A DNA stretch of 64,000 bases. Source: Fodinicola acaciae. GTDB lineage: Bacteria; Actinomycetota; Actinomycetes; Mycobacteriales; HKI-0501. The stretch is taken from the NCBI RefSeq assembly GCF_010993745.1, contig NZ_WOTN01000002.1:806001-870000 (forward strand), read 5' to 3'. The notes beneath the pieces are model-generated. The model was given only the letters and a program-made list of their open reading frames with translations. It had not been told where the DNA came from and did no database searches. This document shows, one piece after another, positions 43,598 through 52,247 of this stretch; the first letter of the stretch is position 1; each line of letters starts with the position of its first letter. The translations under genes and the position numbers were made by a program.

Positions 43598-44799
43598 TGG
43601 CCGACAGGACGGAAACGTTGCTGCGTAACACGATGGTCGAGCGCGGAGCCGAGGTGGGCGGTCCGCCGCTGGACGGGCGGGACATCGTACGGCGTGGCCG
43701 GCGTGCGCGGAAAACGCGGATCTACGCGGCGATGAGCAGCATCGTCGTGCTGGTCGTCGCGGTTCTCGCCGGCGCGATGACGCTGGCCCCCTCCGGCGGC
43801 ACGGACATCCAGCCGGCGCACCTGCCGCTCACCTCCAACCCGAAGATCGTCTCGATCCTGAAAGGCACGCTGTTCCTGCCAAGCGGAACCAAGGTGACAC
43901 TGCCCGCGCAACAGCAGAGCGAGAGTCCCTGGGAGATCGCACCGGTCCGGGGCGGCTGGCTGGTCAGCTCCTCCAACCGGATTCTCCTGGTGGACACCGC
44001 GGGCAAGGTCAGTCCTTTCGCCTCCGGTCCCGCCGAGGTGTACCTGAACGCGGTCCCCTCGCCGGACGGACGTGAGGTCGCGCTGTCACAGGACAACGGG
44101 CAGGGCAACGCCTTCGTCAGGGTGTACGACGTCGCCACCCACAAGGTGCGAGGGGCCACCTCCGCCGATGCTCCGGTCTCGAATGGCTCTCGGGCGCATG
44201 TCTTCGGTTGGTACGGGGACTCGGTGATCCTCGGTGTCGCGCCGTACAAAGGACTGCCGCGCGTCGGTCTCTGGGATCCGAAAGCCGGTCCGTGGGACCG
44301 TACGATGACCGACCAGCACATCGGGATCGTCCAGGGCATCGCGGCCGGCAACCGGGTGCTTGGCTACACGTGGCAGCAGGACAACGGCACCGCCTGCGTC
44401 GGCTTTCTCGAGCCCACCAGCCAGGGGTTCGTCCTGTCCAACTCCGTCTGCATCCCGGATGTCGTGACGCAGGCCGATATCGCCCCGTTGGTTTACCTTG
44501 CTCCCGGCGGAAAACGGCTGGCCGTCACGGCGGTGTCGGAGTCGAAGGCGACGGTCGTGACCGTCGACGGTGACCGGCTGACCGTCGGGGAAACCCTGAG
44601 ACTGCCGGACCGTTTCCAACAGACGAAGCTGGTCTGGGAGGACGGGACGGACCTGATCGCGCTGGGAAACCCAGCGTCGACGCCAAAAGACGCGGTGTGG
44701 CGGTGCTCCGGCGAGACGGGTCAGTGCGCGAGCGCGGGTGTCACGGTGCCGCCTGACGCCGACCTCGGTCAGTTCACCGCCGCTCCGGCCAGACCCTAG
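43597..44799 (+). CDS. Single-pass membrane protein with extracellular propeller-like domain, putative anti-sigma partner
   Basis: 400 residues. A cytoplasmic N terminus of about 46 residues (MADRTETLLRNTMVERGAEV), a membrane helix (about 48-70) and an extracellular beta-rich domain (VYDVATHKV, GWYGDSVILGV, LYLAPGGKRL-like blades) that may form a propeller. ATG 43597 overlaps the sigma stop, following GGGGAGG. The cytoplasmic segment lacks a zinc motif. The layout equals that of the pair at 18195/18713, so a membrane sensor controlling the sigma factor is inferred. The TAG stop lies within the CTAG target duplication of the MITE-like element. Confidence 0.75.
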   Translation: MADRTETLLRNTMVERGAEVGGPPLDGRDIVRRGRRARKTRIYAAMSSIVVLVVAVLAGAMTLAPSGGTDIQPAHLPLTSNPKIVSILKGTLFLPSGTKVTLPAQQQSESPWEIAPVRGGWLVSSSNRILLVDTAGKVSPFASGPAEVYLNAVPSPDGREVALSQDNGQGNAFVRVYDVATHKVRGATSADAPVSNGSRAHVFGWYGDSVILGVAPYKGLPRVGLWDPKAGPWDRTMTDQHIGIVQGIAAGNRVLGYTWQQDNGTACVGFLEPTSQGFVLSNSVCIPDVVTQADIAPLVYLAPGGKRLAVTAVSESKATVVTVDGDRLTVGETLRLPDRFQQTKLVWEDGTDLIALGNPASTPKDAVWRCSGETGQCASAGVTVPPDADLGQFTAAPARP

Positions 44800-44916
44800 G
44801 GTCTGTTTCGAAGTCCCACGTGGATGAGAGCCGAGATCCAAACGCCGGCAGGCGGCCCGAGAAAGATGTGACAGCGGCTCGGCTGTCGCCGCGTGGGACT
44901 TCGAAACAGATCCTAG
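44796..44916. mobile_element. 113-bp MITE-like element with 4-bp target duplication
   Basis: Terminal inverted repeats 44800-44820 and 44892-44912 match at 20 of 21 positions (left end GGTCTGTTTCGAAGTCCCAC). They are flanked by CTAG at 44796-44799 and 44913-44916. No coding capacity exists between. CTAG fits the YTAR target preference of the IS5 group of the IS5 family, so a non-autonomous derivative is likely. It inserted exactly at the stop of the upstream gene and just before the P450 gene. Confidence 0.75.
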
Positions 44917-44937
44917 TAGTGTTGGGACGAGGTAAGG

Positions 44938-46245
44938 GTGGATGATGTCGTGTTGAACGGACCGCCGGCCGGCGTCGAGACCGCGTGGTGGTGGTATCGG
45001 ATCGCCCGCGATCCCCTTGGCACGTACGGAAAACTCGCGCGCAAATATGGCGACGCGGTGCGGCTGCGATACGGCCTGAAACAGTCGGTGTTGCTGTTGT
45101 CCCGGCCGGAGTTCGCCGAGCACATCCTGGTCGCCAACCAGGACAACTACGTAAAGTCCTTCACCTACCGGCCGCTGCGGACGTTCCTCGGCTCTGGCCT
45201 CCTGACCAGCGAAGGTGAGGTGTGGCGCCGGCACCGCCGGCTGGTGCAGCCGGTCTTCGCGCACCGCCGCATTTCCGCGTTCGCGCCGGCGATGGTCGAG
45301 GCGACCGACGCGGCCGTCGGCCGCTGGCGGGCCGGGCAGGCGCTCGACTCCGCCGCGATGTTACGCAGGCTGACGCTCGACATCGTCGGTCGCGTCCTGT
45401 TCGGCGCCGATCTCGGCGGTCACGCCGACCGGCTCGGGGTGGCGCTCGGTCAGCTGCAGCACCGGGTTTTCGTCGCCATGTTCCTGCCGTCCGGTGCCGA
45501 GCCGGCGTTGCGCGCGGCGGCTCGCCGGCCGGCCGGCGAGCTCGACCGGTTGGTGCGTACGGTCATCGCCGAGCGCAAGCGCGACGGTGGCGGGGATCGC
45601 GCTCCGGACCTGCTCGACCTGATGATGTCGGCGGGGGACGGCGGTGGGCTGACCGACGCCGAGCTGCGCGACGAGGTGCTGACGCTGATGCTCGCCGGCC
45701 ACGAGACGACGGCGGCCACGCTGACCTGGACTTTCCTTCTGCTGTCCCGATTTCCGGCGGCGCGCGAGCGGTTGGAGGCCGAGGTCGACGCGATCGGCCG
45801 GCCGCTGCGGGCCGACGATCTGGACAAGCTGCCGTGGACGCGCGCGGTGCTGTCCGAGTCGATGCGGCTCTATCCGCCGGCCTGGACCGTCGAGCGCGAT
45901 GCCGTACGCGCCGATTCCGTTTCCGGCATTGACATCCCAGCCGGCGCGACGGTGGTCACCTCACCGTATCTGATCCACCGCCGGCCGGACCTGTGGCCCA
46001 ATCCAGAAGGGTTCCAGCCGGAGCGTTTCCTTGAGAAAACGCCAAAATACGCCTATCTGCCGTTTGGTGGCGGCAAGCGGATCTGCGTCGGCGCCGGATT
46101 CGCGACGCAGGAGTCGATGCTGGTGCTCGCCACCATCGCGCGCACGCACCGGCTGGACCTGCTGCCAGGTGTGACGGTGACACCGCGGGCGGAGATCACC
46201 CTGCGTCCGGCCGGTCCGGTGCCGATGCGCGTCTTAGCTCGTTAG
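44938..46245 (+). CDS. Cytochrome P450
   Basis: A 435-residue heme monooxygenase. The I-helix oxygen motif AGHETT, K-helix ESMR and heme-binding FGGGKRICVG (axial Cys) are all present; ARRHRRLVQPVF-type C-helix (EVWRRHRRLVQPVF) contacts the heme propionate. It resembles bacterial P450s of the CYP102/CYP4-like class rather than the short CYP105/107 types. No ferredoxin or reductase gene is adjacent. Its promoter must lie in or around the MITE-like element 22 bp upstream. It overlaps tail-to-tail with the lipoprotein gene. Confidence 0.92.
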   Translation: MDDVVLNGPPAGVETAWWWYRIARDPLGTYGKLARKYGDAVRLRYGLKQSVLLLSRPEFAEHILVANQDNYVKSFTYRPLRTFLGSGLLTSEGEVWRRHRRLVQPVFAHRRISAFAPAMVEATDAAVGRWRAGQALDSAAMLRRLTLDIVGRVLFGADLGGHADRLGVALGQLQHRVFVAMFLPSGAEPALRAAARRPAGELDRLVRTVIAERKRDGGGDRAPDLLDLMMSAGDGGGLTDAELRDEVLTLMLAGHETTAATLTWTFLLLSRFPAARERLEAEVDAIGRPLRADDLDKLPWTRAVLSESMRLYPPAWTVERDAVRADSVSGIDIPAGATVVTSPYLIHRRPDLWPNPEGFQPERFLEKTPKYAYLPFGGGKRICVGAGFATQESMLVLATIARTHRLDLLPGVTVTPRAEITLRPAGPVPMRVLAR

Positions 46246-46760
46246 AGCTTGGGCAGCACCTTCGCTGCGACCGCTTTTTCGCCGGCCAGCTGGATCTGCG
46301 GATGCGCGGTCTCGCTGTATTTGACGGTCACCAGATACGTGCCGTGCAGCACCCGCAGGTCGCCGTCGCCGCCGTAGTACGACCCGTCGCCGAGGCCGTC
46401 GACCGGCTTGGCCGAGGAGTCGAGTTTCTGCGCCGAGGCAAAGGCTTCCTTCGTCGTGTGCGCGAGCGTCACGCGTACGACCAGGAAAGCCGGGTCGAGC
46501 GTCCACTCGCACGACACGATGTCGCCGTCGTTCGCTGGAAAATGCTTGGAGACCGGCTTGCCGACCGCGACGCTCACGTCGTTGTCGGTGACGAGCGCAC
46601 AGGGGTCGACCGGGGCGGCCTGACTGGCCGACGACTGCGCCGAGGCCGGGCCGGTCTTGGCCGGCTGGGGGACCGCTTCCAGTGGTGGCTTTGGTTGCAG
46701 GAGGCCGCATCCGGCGAGCGCGACCGCGGCCGCGCCGACCAGGAGATGACGAGGTTTCAT
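46242..46760 (-). CDS. Small lipoprotein, DUF3558-like
   Basis: A 172-residue secreted lipoprotein. The signal peptide ends at the lipobox VALAGC (Cys18). The mature part carries DPCALVTDNDVSVAVG and a CEWTLD strand, the two-cysteine pattern of DUF3558-type actinobacterial lipoproteins. Function unknown. The frame extends upstream, but ATG 46760 gives the normal signal peptide. It overlaps the P450 stop by 3 bp in convergent orientation. Confidence 0.8.
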   Translation of the reverse strand: MKPRHLLVGAAAVALAGCGLLQPKPPLEAVPQPAKTGPASAQSSASQAAPVDPCALVTDNDVSVAVGKPVSKHFPANDGDIVSCEWTLDPAFLVVRVTLAHTTKEAFASAQKLDSSAKPVDGLGDGSYYGGDGDLRVLHGTYLVTVKYSETAHPQIQLAGEKAVAAKVLPKL

Positions 46761-46869
46761 GACCGAAAACGCTAAGGCCGAACACCGCTCACCCGGCAAG
46801 CCAACGGTCCCAGCGGCGGGCACCTTCCAGGTCCCGGCAATCGCCCTTTCAGGCACCCGTACGCGAAAG

Positions 46870-46906
46870 CGCCCCTTCCCGTGCATCCAGTGCACGGAAA
46901 GGGGCG
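46870..46906 (-). terminator. Terminator of the UDP-glucose dehydrogenase gene
   Basis: A 16-bp stem with one mismatch: CGCCCCTTCCCGTGCA (46870-46885) and TGCACGGAAAGGGGCG (46891-46906), with a 5-nt loop. It lies 17 bp past the stop of the minus-strand gene. Followed on that strand by CTTTCG rather than a long T run. Confidence 0.7.
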
Positions 46907-46922
46907 TTCGGAAAAGCTGGGG

Positions 46923-48278
46923 CTACGGCCGGCCGAGGCCGCGGTATTCCCAGTTGGCGGCCCGCCACAGCTCCGGGTCGAGGCAGTTGCGGCCGTCGAC
47001 GATCCGCGGCTTGGCGACCACCTGAGCGAGCGCGACCGGGTCGGCGTGCCGGAACTCCTCCCACTCGGTGAGGACCACGACGACCTCGGCGTCCTTGGCG
47101 GCCTCGTCGAGCGATGCCGCGTACGACACCTCCGGCAGGTCGCGGCGGGCGTTCTCGTTGCCCTCCGGGTCGTACACGACGACCGAGGCGCCGGCGTCGT
47201 GGATCTTCCGGGCCACCGCGAGCGCCGGCGAGTCGCGTACGTCGTCGGAGTTGGGCTTGAAGGTGGCGCCGAACACCGCGACCTGCTTGCCGGCGAGCTT
47301 GCCACCGACCAGCTCGGCGGCCAGGTCGACGACCCGCTGCCGGCGGCGGTTGTTGATCTCGTCGACCTCGGACAGGAAGTTGAGCGCCTGGCCGACGCCG
47401 AGCTCCTCGGCGCGAGCGCGGAACGCGCGGATGTCCTTGGGCAGGCAGCCGCCGCCGAAGCCGACGCCGGCGCGCAGGAAGCGGTTGCCGATACGCGCGT
47501 CGTAGCCGATCGCGCGCGCGAGCTGCGTCACGTCCGCGCCGGCCGCCTCACAGACCTCCGACATCGCGTTGATGAACGAGATCTTGGTGGCCAGGAACGA
47601 GTTGGCCGAGACCTTGACCAGCTCGGCGGTGGCGAAGTCGGTGACCACGACCGGGACCTCGCGGTCCTCGGCGGCGGCCAGCTCGTACACGCCGCGGTAG
47701 GTCTTGTCGAGCATCTCCTTGGCCCACTCGGTCTTCACGCCGAAGACCAGCCGGTCGGGCCGCAGCGTGTCCTCGACCGCGAAGCCCTCGCGGAGGAACT
47801 CCGGGTTCCAGGCGACCTCGATCTCTGCGTGCTCGGGCGCGTGCTCGGCGATGAGCTGCTCCACCCACTCGGCGGTGCCGACCGGCACGGTCGACTTGCC
47901 GACCACCAGCGCGCGGCCGTGGATGTTTTTCACCAGAGAGGTGACCGACGCCTCGACATAGCGCAGGTCGGCGGCCAGCGACCCCTTCTTCTGCGGGGTG
48001 CCGACGCAGACGAAGTGCACGTCACCGAACCGCGCCGCCTCGGCGTAGTCGGTGGTGAACCGCAGCCGGCCGGTGGCCAGGTTGCGCTGCAGCAGCTCGT
48101 CCAGACCGGGCTCGTGGAAGGGCACCTGACCGTCGGACAGCTTGCCGATCTTCGCCTCGTCGACGTCCACGCCGAGGACGTCGTAACCCAGCTCCGCCAT
48201 CGACACGGCGTGGGTGGCACCGAGATAGCCGGTGCCGAGGATGGTCAGCCGAGGGCGCTGGGGTGTGATGGGTGGCAC
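46923..48278 (-). CDS. ugd: UDP-glucose 6-dehydrogenase
   Basis: A 451-residue enzyme that oxidises UDP-glucose to UDP-glucuronate with two NAD+. Motifs: the N-terminal Rossmann GTGYLGATHAV, GKSTVPVGT, WNPEFLREG, the active-site FGGGCLPKD (nucleophile Cys278) and GATFKPNSDDVRDSP in the C-terminal domain. The product feeds capsule, teichuronic or glycolipid synthesis. The gene stands alone; the envelope glycosyltransferase cluster is 5 kb away. It is divergent from the acyl-CoA dehydrogenase gene across a 249-bp gap. Confidence 0.96.
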   Translation of the reverse strand: MPPITPQRPRLTILGTGYLGATHAVSMAELGYDVLGVDVDEAKIGKLSDGQVPFHEPGLDELLQRNLATGRLRFTTDYAEAARFGDVHFVCVGTPQKKGSLAADLRYVEASVTSLVKNIHGRALVVGKSTVPVGTAEWVEQLIAEHAPEHAEIEVAWNPEFLREGFAVEDTLRPDRLVFGVKTEWAKEMLDKTYRGVYELAAAEDREVPVVVTDFATAELVKVSANSFLATKISFINAMSEVCEAAGADVTQLARAIGYDARIGNRFLRAGVGFGGGCLPKDIRAFRARAEELGVGQALNFLSEVDEINNRRRQRVVDLAAELVGGKLAGKQVAVFGATFKPNSDDVRDSPALAVARKIHDAGASVVVYDPEGNENARRDLPEVSYAASLDEAAKDAEVVVVLTEWEEFRHADPVALAQVVAKPRIVDGRNCLDPELWRAANWEYRGLGRP

Positions 48279-48527
48279 GCTGGGGAACCTCCGTTGGCTT
48301 CAGCGTCTAGGGGAGCCTGGCGTGGCGGTTGTGCCGCTGCTGGTAGGCGCCGCTGGTTGGAACGTGGTGTCGCCGGACGAGGATAGACGCTGCCGCTCGA
48401 GCCATCCGAGCCCGGGAGTGTTACTTGCCGGTAGTCTGTGACCTGAGTCATCGACTTGTCGCACTGCGTGGGGCTTATCGTCACGCTAGTTTCAGATTCT
48501 CGCATATTGGTTGAAGAGGAGCCTCCC

Positions 48528-49685
48528 GTGGATCCGTCCTTCCCCACGTACACCCTGACCGACGACCACGAGGCCGTACGCGAGGCCGTGCGGGAGATCG
48601 CCGAGAAGGCCATCGAGCCGTACGCCGCCGAGGTCGACCGCGACGCGCGCTTTCCGCGGGAGGCGCTGGACGCGCTGACCTCGTCCGGCTTCCAGGCCGT
48701 GCATATCCCGGAGGAGTACGAGGGCGCCGGAGCCGACTCGATCGCCACGGTCATCGTGATCGAGGAGGTGGCCAGGGTGTGTGCTTCGTCATCCCTGATC
48801 CCGGCGGTCAACAAGCTCGGCTCGATGCCGGTGATCCTGTCCGCCTCCGAGGAGCTCAAGCAGGAGGTGCTGCCGCCGGTCGCGCGCGGAGAGGCGATGT
48901 TCTCGTACGCGCTGAGCGAGCGCGAGGCCGGTTCGGACGCGGCCGGCATGCGTACGCGCGCGCGTCTGGACGGCGACAGGTGGGTGTTGAACGGCACAAA
49001 GTGCTGGATCACCAACGCCGGTGTGTCGACCTATTACACGGTCATGGCGAAGACCGACCCGGACGCCGGCGCGCGCGGCATCTCGGCTTTCGTCGTCCAC
49101 AAGGACGACCCGGGCTTTTCGGTCGGTACGCATGAGAGCAAGCTCGGCATCAAGGGCTCGCCGACCTGCGAGATCCACTTCGAGAACTGCGAGATCCCGG
49201 CCAACCGGATCATCGGTGAGCCCGGCACCGGTTTCGCCACCGCGATGCGTACGCTCGACCACACGCGGCTGACCATCGGCGCCCAGGCGGTCGGCATCGC
49301 GCAAGGCGCCATCGACGCGTCCATCGCCTACATCAAGGAACGCAAGCAGTTCGGCAAGTCGATCAGCGAGTTCCAGGGCGTGCAGTTCATTCTCGCCGAC
49401 ATGGCCATGAAGACCGAGGCGGCGCGGCAGCTGATCTACGTGGCGGCGTCCAAGGCCGAGCGGCAGACGCCCGACCTGACCTTCTCCTCGGCCGCGGCGA
49501 AGTGTTTCGCCTCCGACACCGCGATGGAGGTCACCACCAACGCGGTGCAGTTGTTCGGTGGATACGGCTACACGACCGACTTCCCGGTCGAGCGGATGAT
49601 GCGCGATGCCAAGATCACCCAGATCTACGAGGGCACCAACCAGATCCAGCGCATGGTGATGGCCCGCCAGTTGCTGCGCAAGTAG
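48528..49685 (+). CDS. Acyl-CoA dehydrogenase
   Basis: A 385-residue FAD-dependent acyl-CoA dehydrogenase (short/branched-chain type). It contains the FAD-binding YALSEREAGSDA and WITNAG motifs, RKQFGKSISEFQGVQF and the C-terminal YGYTTDFPVERMMRDAKI...IYEGTNQIQ with catalytic Glu. It performs the alpha-beta desaturation of beta-oxidation or of amino-acid-derived acyl-CoAs. The frame opens further upstream, but GTG 48528 has GAGGAG 6 nt upstream and gives a family-length protein. It appears monocistronic. Confidence 0.94.
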   Translation: MDPSFPTYTLTDDHEAVREAVREIAEKAIEPYAAEVDRDARFPREALDALTSSGFQAVHIPEEYEGAGADSIATVIVIEEVARVCASSSLIPAVNKLGSMPVILSASEELKQEVLPPVARGEAMFSYALSEREAGSDAAGMRTRARLDGDRWVLNGTKCWITNAGVSTYYTVMAKTDPDAGARGISAFVVHKDDPGFSVGTHESKLGIKGSPTCEIHFENCEIPANRIIGEPGTGFATAMRTLDHTRLTIGAQAVGIAQGAIDASIAYIKERKQFGKSISEFQGVQFILADMAMKTEAARQLIYVAASKAERQTPDLTFSSAAAKCFASDTAMEVTTNAVQLFGGYGYTTDFPVERMMRDAKITQIYEGTNQIQRMVMARQLLRK

Positions 49686-49725
49686 CCCAACAAATCGAAC
49701 GTCCTCGCGCTTCCGCATCTGCAAC

Positions 49726-49745
49726 CACTTATGGTTTGATAAGTG
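49726..49745. promoter_or_regulatory. Putative operator of the HTH-GGT operon
   Basis: A perfect inverted repeat CACTTAT-N6-ATAAGTG ends 28 bp before the ATG of the helix-turn-helix gene. Its AT content is high relative to the surroundings. Position suggests autoregulation by that protein. Confidence 0.55.
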
Positions 49746-49773
49746 CTCATCAGATCGTAAGCGAGGTGGGGCG

Positions 49774-50634
49774 ATGGCTCATCCGACCCGGCTGCTGCAG
49801 GACCTGGTCCACCAGCGCGTACGCCTGGGGATCCTGGTCGCGCTCTCCGCCGGCCACCGCCTCGGCTTCACCACGCTGCGGGACATGCTCGGTCAGCCGG
49901 ACAGCGGGCTGAGCCGCCACCTGGGCGTGCTCGAGGGCGCCGGGATGGTGGCCACCGAAAAGGTCATCGAGGACAACCGGCAGAAGACGTGGGTGTCGCT
50001 GACCGAGGTCGGACGGCATGCGCTGCGGGCGGAGCTGGCGGCGCTGCGGTCCATGATGGAGGGCATCGCGGAAACCCCGGAGGCCGGCGATTTGGAGCTT
50101 TTCGCGGCACTGCTGGGTGATCGTCCGCAACGGGAGCGAAAGCCTGGCCTGACGCCGGCGGAGTTGATCCTGCCCGATGGGCCGGAGGGCTTCGAGGTGC
50201 TCCGCGACCTGCCGATCGACGACCAGTTCCAGCTGTCCGGCGTACGTGACTGGGGCAGCGCCGAGGCACAGCGGCTCGCGTTTCGCAGCCACGGCCTGAC
50301 CGGCGGGCACCTGCGCAGCTGGGTGCGCGATGGTGAGCGCAGCGCGCACATCATGTTGGTCGAGCTGGGAGGTGCGCAGGCGCCGCCGGCGATCGTCGGC
50401 TGTTTCGCACCCTCGACGCTGAATGTCCCGGACATCCCGGAAAACCGCGGCTATCTCCTGCATCGTGGCGGCCAGCTGCCGGTGGCGGCGGTCTGCTGGT
50501 TCTGGCATGGCCGGCACCTGCTGTGCGTGACCGCGCGCGGCGAGGAGGAAACGGCCAAGGCGCTCTGCCGGGAAACCGCGCAGCGCCAGTTTCGCCGTAT
50601 CGACAACGCCAATCCATATCTCAAGGAGACGTGA
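49774..50634 (+). CDS. Winged-helix transcriptional regulator with unknown C-terminal domain
   Basis: 286 residues. The N-terminal 95 form a winged helix of the HTH_27/MarR-like type (VRLGILVALSAGHRLGFTTLRDML, GLSRHLGVLEGAGMVATEK). The C-terminal 170 residues (FEVLRDLPIDDQFQLSGV, SAHIMLVELGGAQAPP, CWFWHGRHLLCVTARGEEE) have no recognised domain and may sense a ligand. The stop overlaps the ATG of the gamma-glutamyltransferase homologue, so the regulator and enzyme are co-translated. Confidence 0.75.
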   Translation: MAHPTRLLQDLVHQRVRLGILVALSAGHRLGFTTLRDMLGQPDSGLSRHLGVLEGAGMVATEKVIEDNRQKTWVSLTEVGRHALRAELAALRSMMEGIAETPEAGDLELFAALLGDRPQRERKPGLTPAELILPDGPEGFEVLRDLPIDDQFQLSGVRDWGSAEAQRLAFRSHGLTGGHLRSWVRDGERSAHIMLVELGGAQAPPAIVGCFAPSTLNVPDIPENRGYLLHRGGQLPVAAVCWFWHGRHLLCVTARGEEETAKALCRETAQRQFRRIDNANPYLKET

Positions 50635-52235
50635 TGTGGCCGGAGGCCGACGGCTATTTGCACAGGGGCAACGGAAAACGGACGCTGGAAGCGGCCACCG
50701 GCAGCGGCACGCGCGCCATCGTGGTCGGCTCGACCGGCCCGTACGCCCAGCTGGCCGGCCGGAAAGTGCTGGAAACCGGCGGCAGTGCGGTCGACGCGGT
50801 GATCGCCACCTCGCTGGCGCAGATCGCGCTGGCCGCCGGCTCCTGGGTTTCCTACGCCGGCATCTTCAGCCTCGTGCATTTTGCTAGTTCCACCGGAAAA
50901 GTCGACTCGCTGAGCGCCGGCTTCCGGACGTTCGAAGGTGAGACCGAGCCGGCGACCATCCCCGGCCGGCCTGAGCCCAGCGGCCGTACGGCGCTGGTCC
51001 CTGGGTTCATGGCCGGCATCGCGGCGGCACACGAAAAGTTCGGCAAGCTGCCCTGGGCCGACCTGTTCCAGCCGACGCTCTACGTCGCAGAGCGGGGCTT
51101 TCCGGTCGGCTCCGACCGGCAGCGGCAGTTTGACCTGCGCGCCGACGTGCTGGCGCGTACGCCGGAAGCCCGCGCGATCTTCCCGAAACTTCCGCGTGAC
51201 GGCGAGGTTTTCCGCCAGCCGGCTTTGGCCCGTACGTTGACGTCGATCGCCGCGGAAGGCGTCGGCTGGATGTACGACGGGCCGTGGGCGCGCGATTTCG
51301 TGCGGATCGTCAACCGTGAGGGCGGCCGCGCCAGCCTCGAGGACCTGCGCGCGTACGCGCCGATCTGGGCGGAGCCGGTGCGAGCTTCGGTGTACGGCCA
51401 CCAGATTCACGCCGCCGGCCGGCCGGATCGCGGCGGTTTCCAACTGCTCGAAGCGTTGCAACTGGCCGAGGACGTCGGCGATCCGACCACCGATCCGGAG
51501 GCGCTCCACCGGCTGATCCAGATCACCAGGCACACCGGCAGGCCGGGCAGCCACTCGGATTTCGTGCTGGCCGTCGACCAGGCCGGCAATGTCGCGGCGG
51601 CCTGCCATTCCATCAACACCGGCCTGTGGGGATCGACCGGAATCTTCGTCGGTGGCGTGTCGATCCCGGACGCGGCCTGCTTCCAGCAGCGGACGCTGGC
51701 CGCGATCCCGCCCGGCGGACACCTGCCTTTCCCGGCGAATCCGGCGATCGCCATGAAGGCCGGCCGGCCGGTGCTGGCGTCGAGCAGCATCGGCGCCGGT
51801 CTGCACGTGACCACCCTGCAGTGCGTGCATGCCGTGCTGGCGCTTGGCAAAACCGTCGGCGAGGCGGCCCGGCGGCCGTTGTTCCACGGACCGGACTTTC
51901 TCGCCGGCGATTCGGTCAGTGGACCGGTGACCGACCGGCTCAACGGTCCGGGTGTCGGACCGCGGTGGACCGAGGCCGTGCGCAAAGCCCGCGACGCCGG
52001 CGTCCCGCCGGAGCGGATGTGGGACACGGTGATGGCCGGGATCCCGCAGGTCATCGAGGACCGCTTCGACCCGGATGTCCTTGCGGCGGTGGAAAAACGC
52101 GGCCTGCAGCTGTCCGTACGACCGCTCGACGACGCCACCATTCCGCGCGGCTACTGGGGTGGCATCGGCATCGCCGACGGCCTGCTCACCGGTGCACGTA
52201 CGCCGTTCGTGCATGGCGAGGTCGAAGGCCTGTGA
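50634..52235 (+). CDS. Gamma-glutamyltransferase-family protein with Ser at the nucleophile position
   Basis: A 533-residue homologue of gamma-glutamyltranspeptidases (GGSAVDAVIATSLAQIAL near the N terminus, ETEPATIPGRPEPSGRTALVPGFMAG). In true enzymes a Thr-Thr-His/His-Tyr run begins the mature small subunit; the aligned stretch here is HSDFVLAVDQAGN, placing Ser308 in place of the nucleophilic Thr. The enzyme may use Ser, act as an acylase or be inactive. No signal peptide is visible, whereas classic enzymes are exported. It is coupled by overlap to the upstream regulator, with AAGGAG before the ATG. Confidence 0.8.
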   Translation: MWPEADGYLHRGNGKRTLEAATGSGTRAIVVGSTGPYAQLAGRKVLETGGSAVDAVIATSLAQIALAAGSWVSYAGIFSLVHFASSTGKVDSLSAGFRTFEGETEPATIPGRPEPSGRTALVPGFMAGIAAAHEKFGKLPWADLFQPTLYVAERGFPVGSDRQRQFDLRADVLARTPEARAIFPKLPRDGEVFRQPALARTLTSIAAEGVGWMYDGPWARDFVRIVNREGGRASLEDLRAYAPIWAEPVRASVYGHQIHAAGRPDRGGFQLLEALQLAEDVGDPTTDPEALHRLIQITRHTGRPGSHSDFVLAVDQAGNVAAACHSINTGLWGSTGIFVGGVSIPDAACFQQRTLAAIPPGGHLPFPANPAIAMKAGRPVLASSSIGAGLHVTTLQCVHAVLALGKTVGEAARRPLFHGPDFLAGDSVSGPVTDRLNGPGVGPRWTEAVRKARDAGVPPERMWDTVMAGIPQVIEDRFDPDVLAAVEKRGLQLSVRPLDDATIPRGYWGGIGIADGLLTGARTPFVHGEVEGL

Positions 52236-52247
52236 CTCATGGAGTCT

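Noticed and set aside
46772-47305. A minus-strand ORF spanning the terminator downstream of ugd
   Set aside because: It overlaps ugd in another frame and reads through the hairpin at 46870-46906; no motif or ribosome-binding site.
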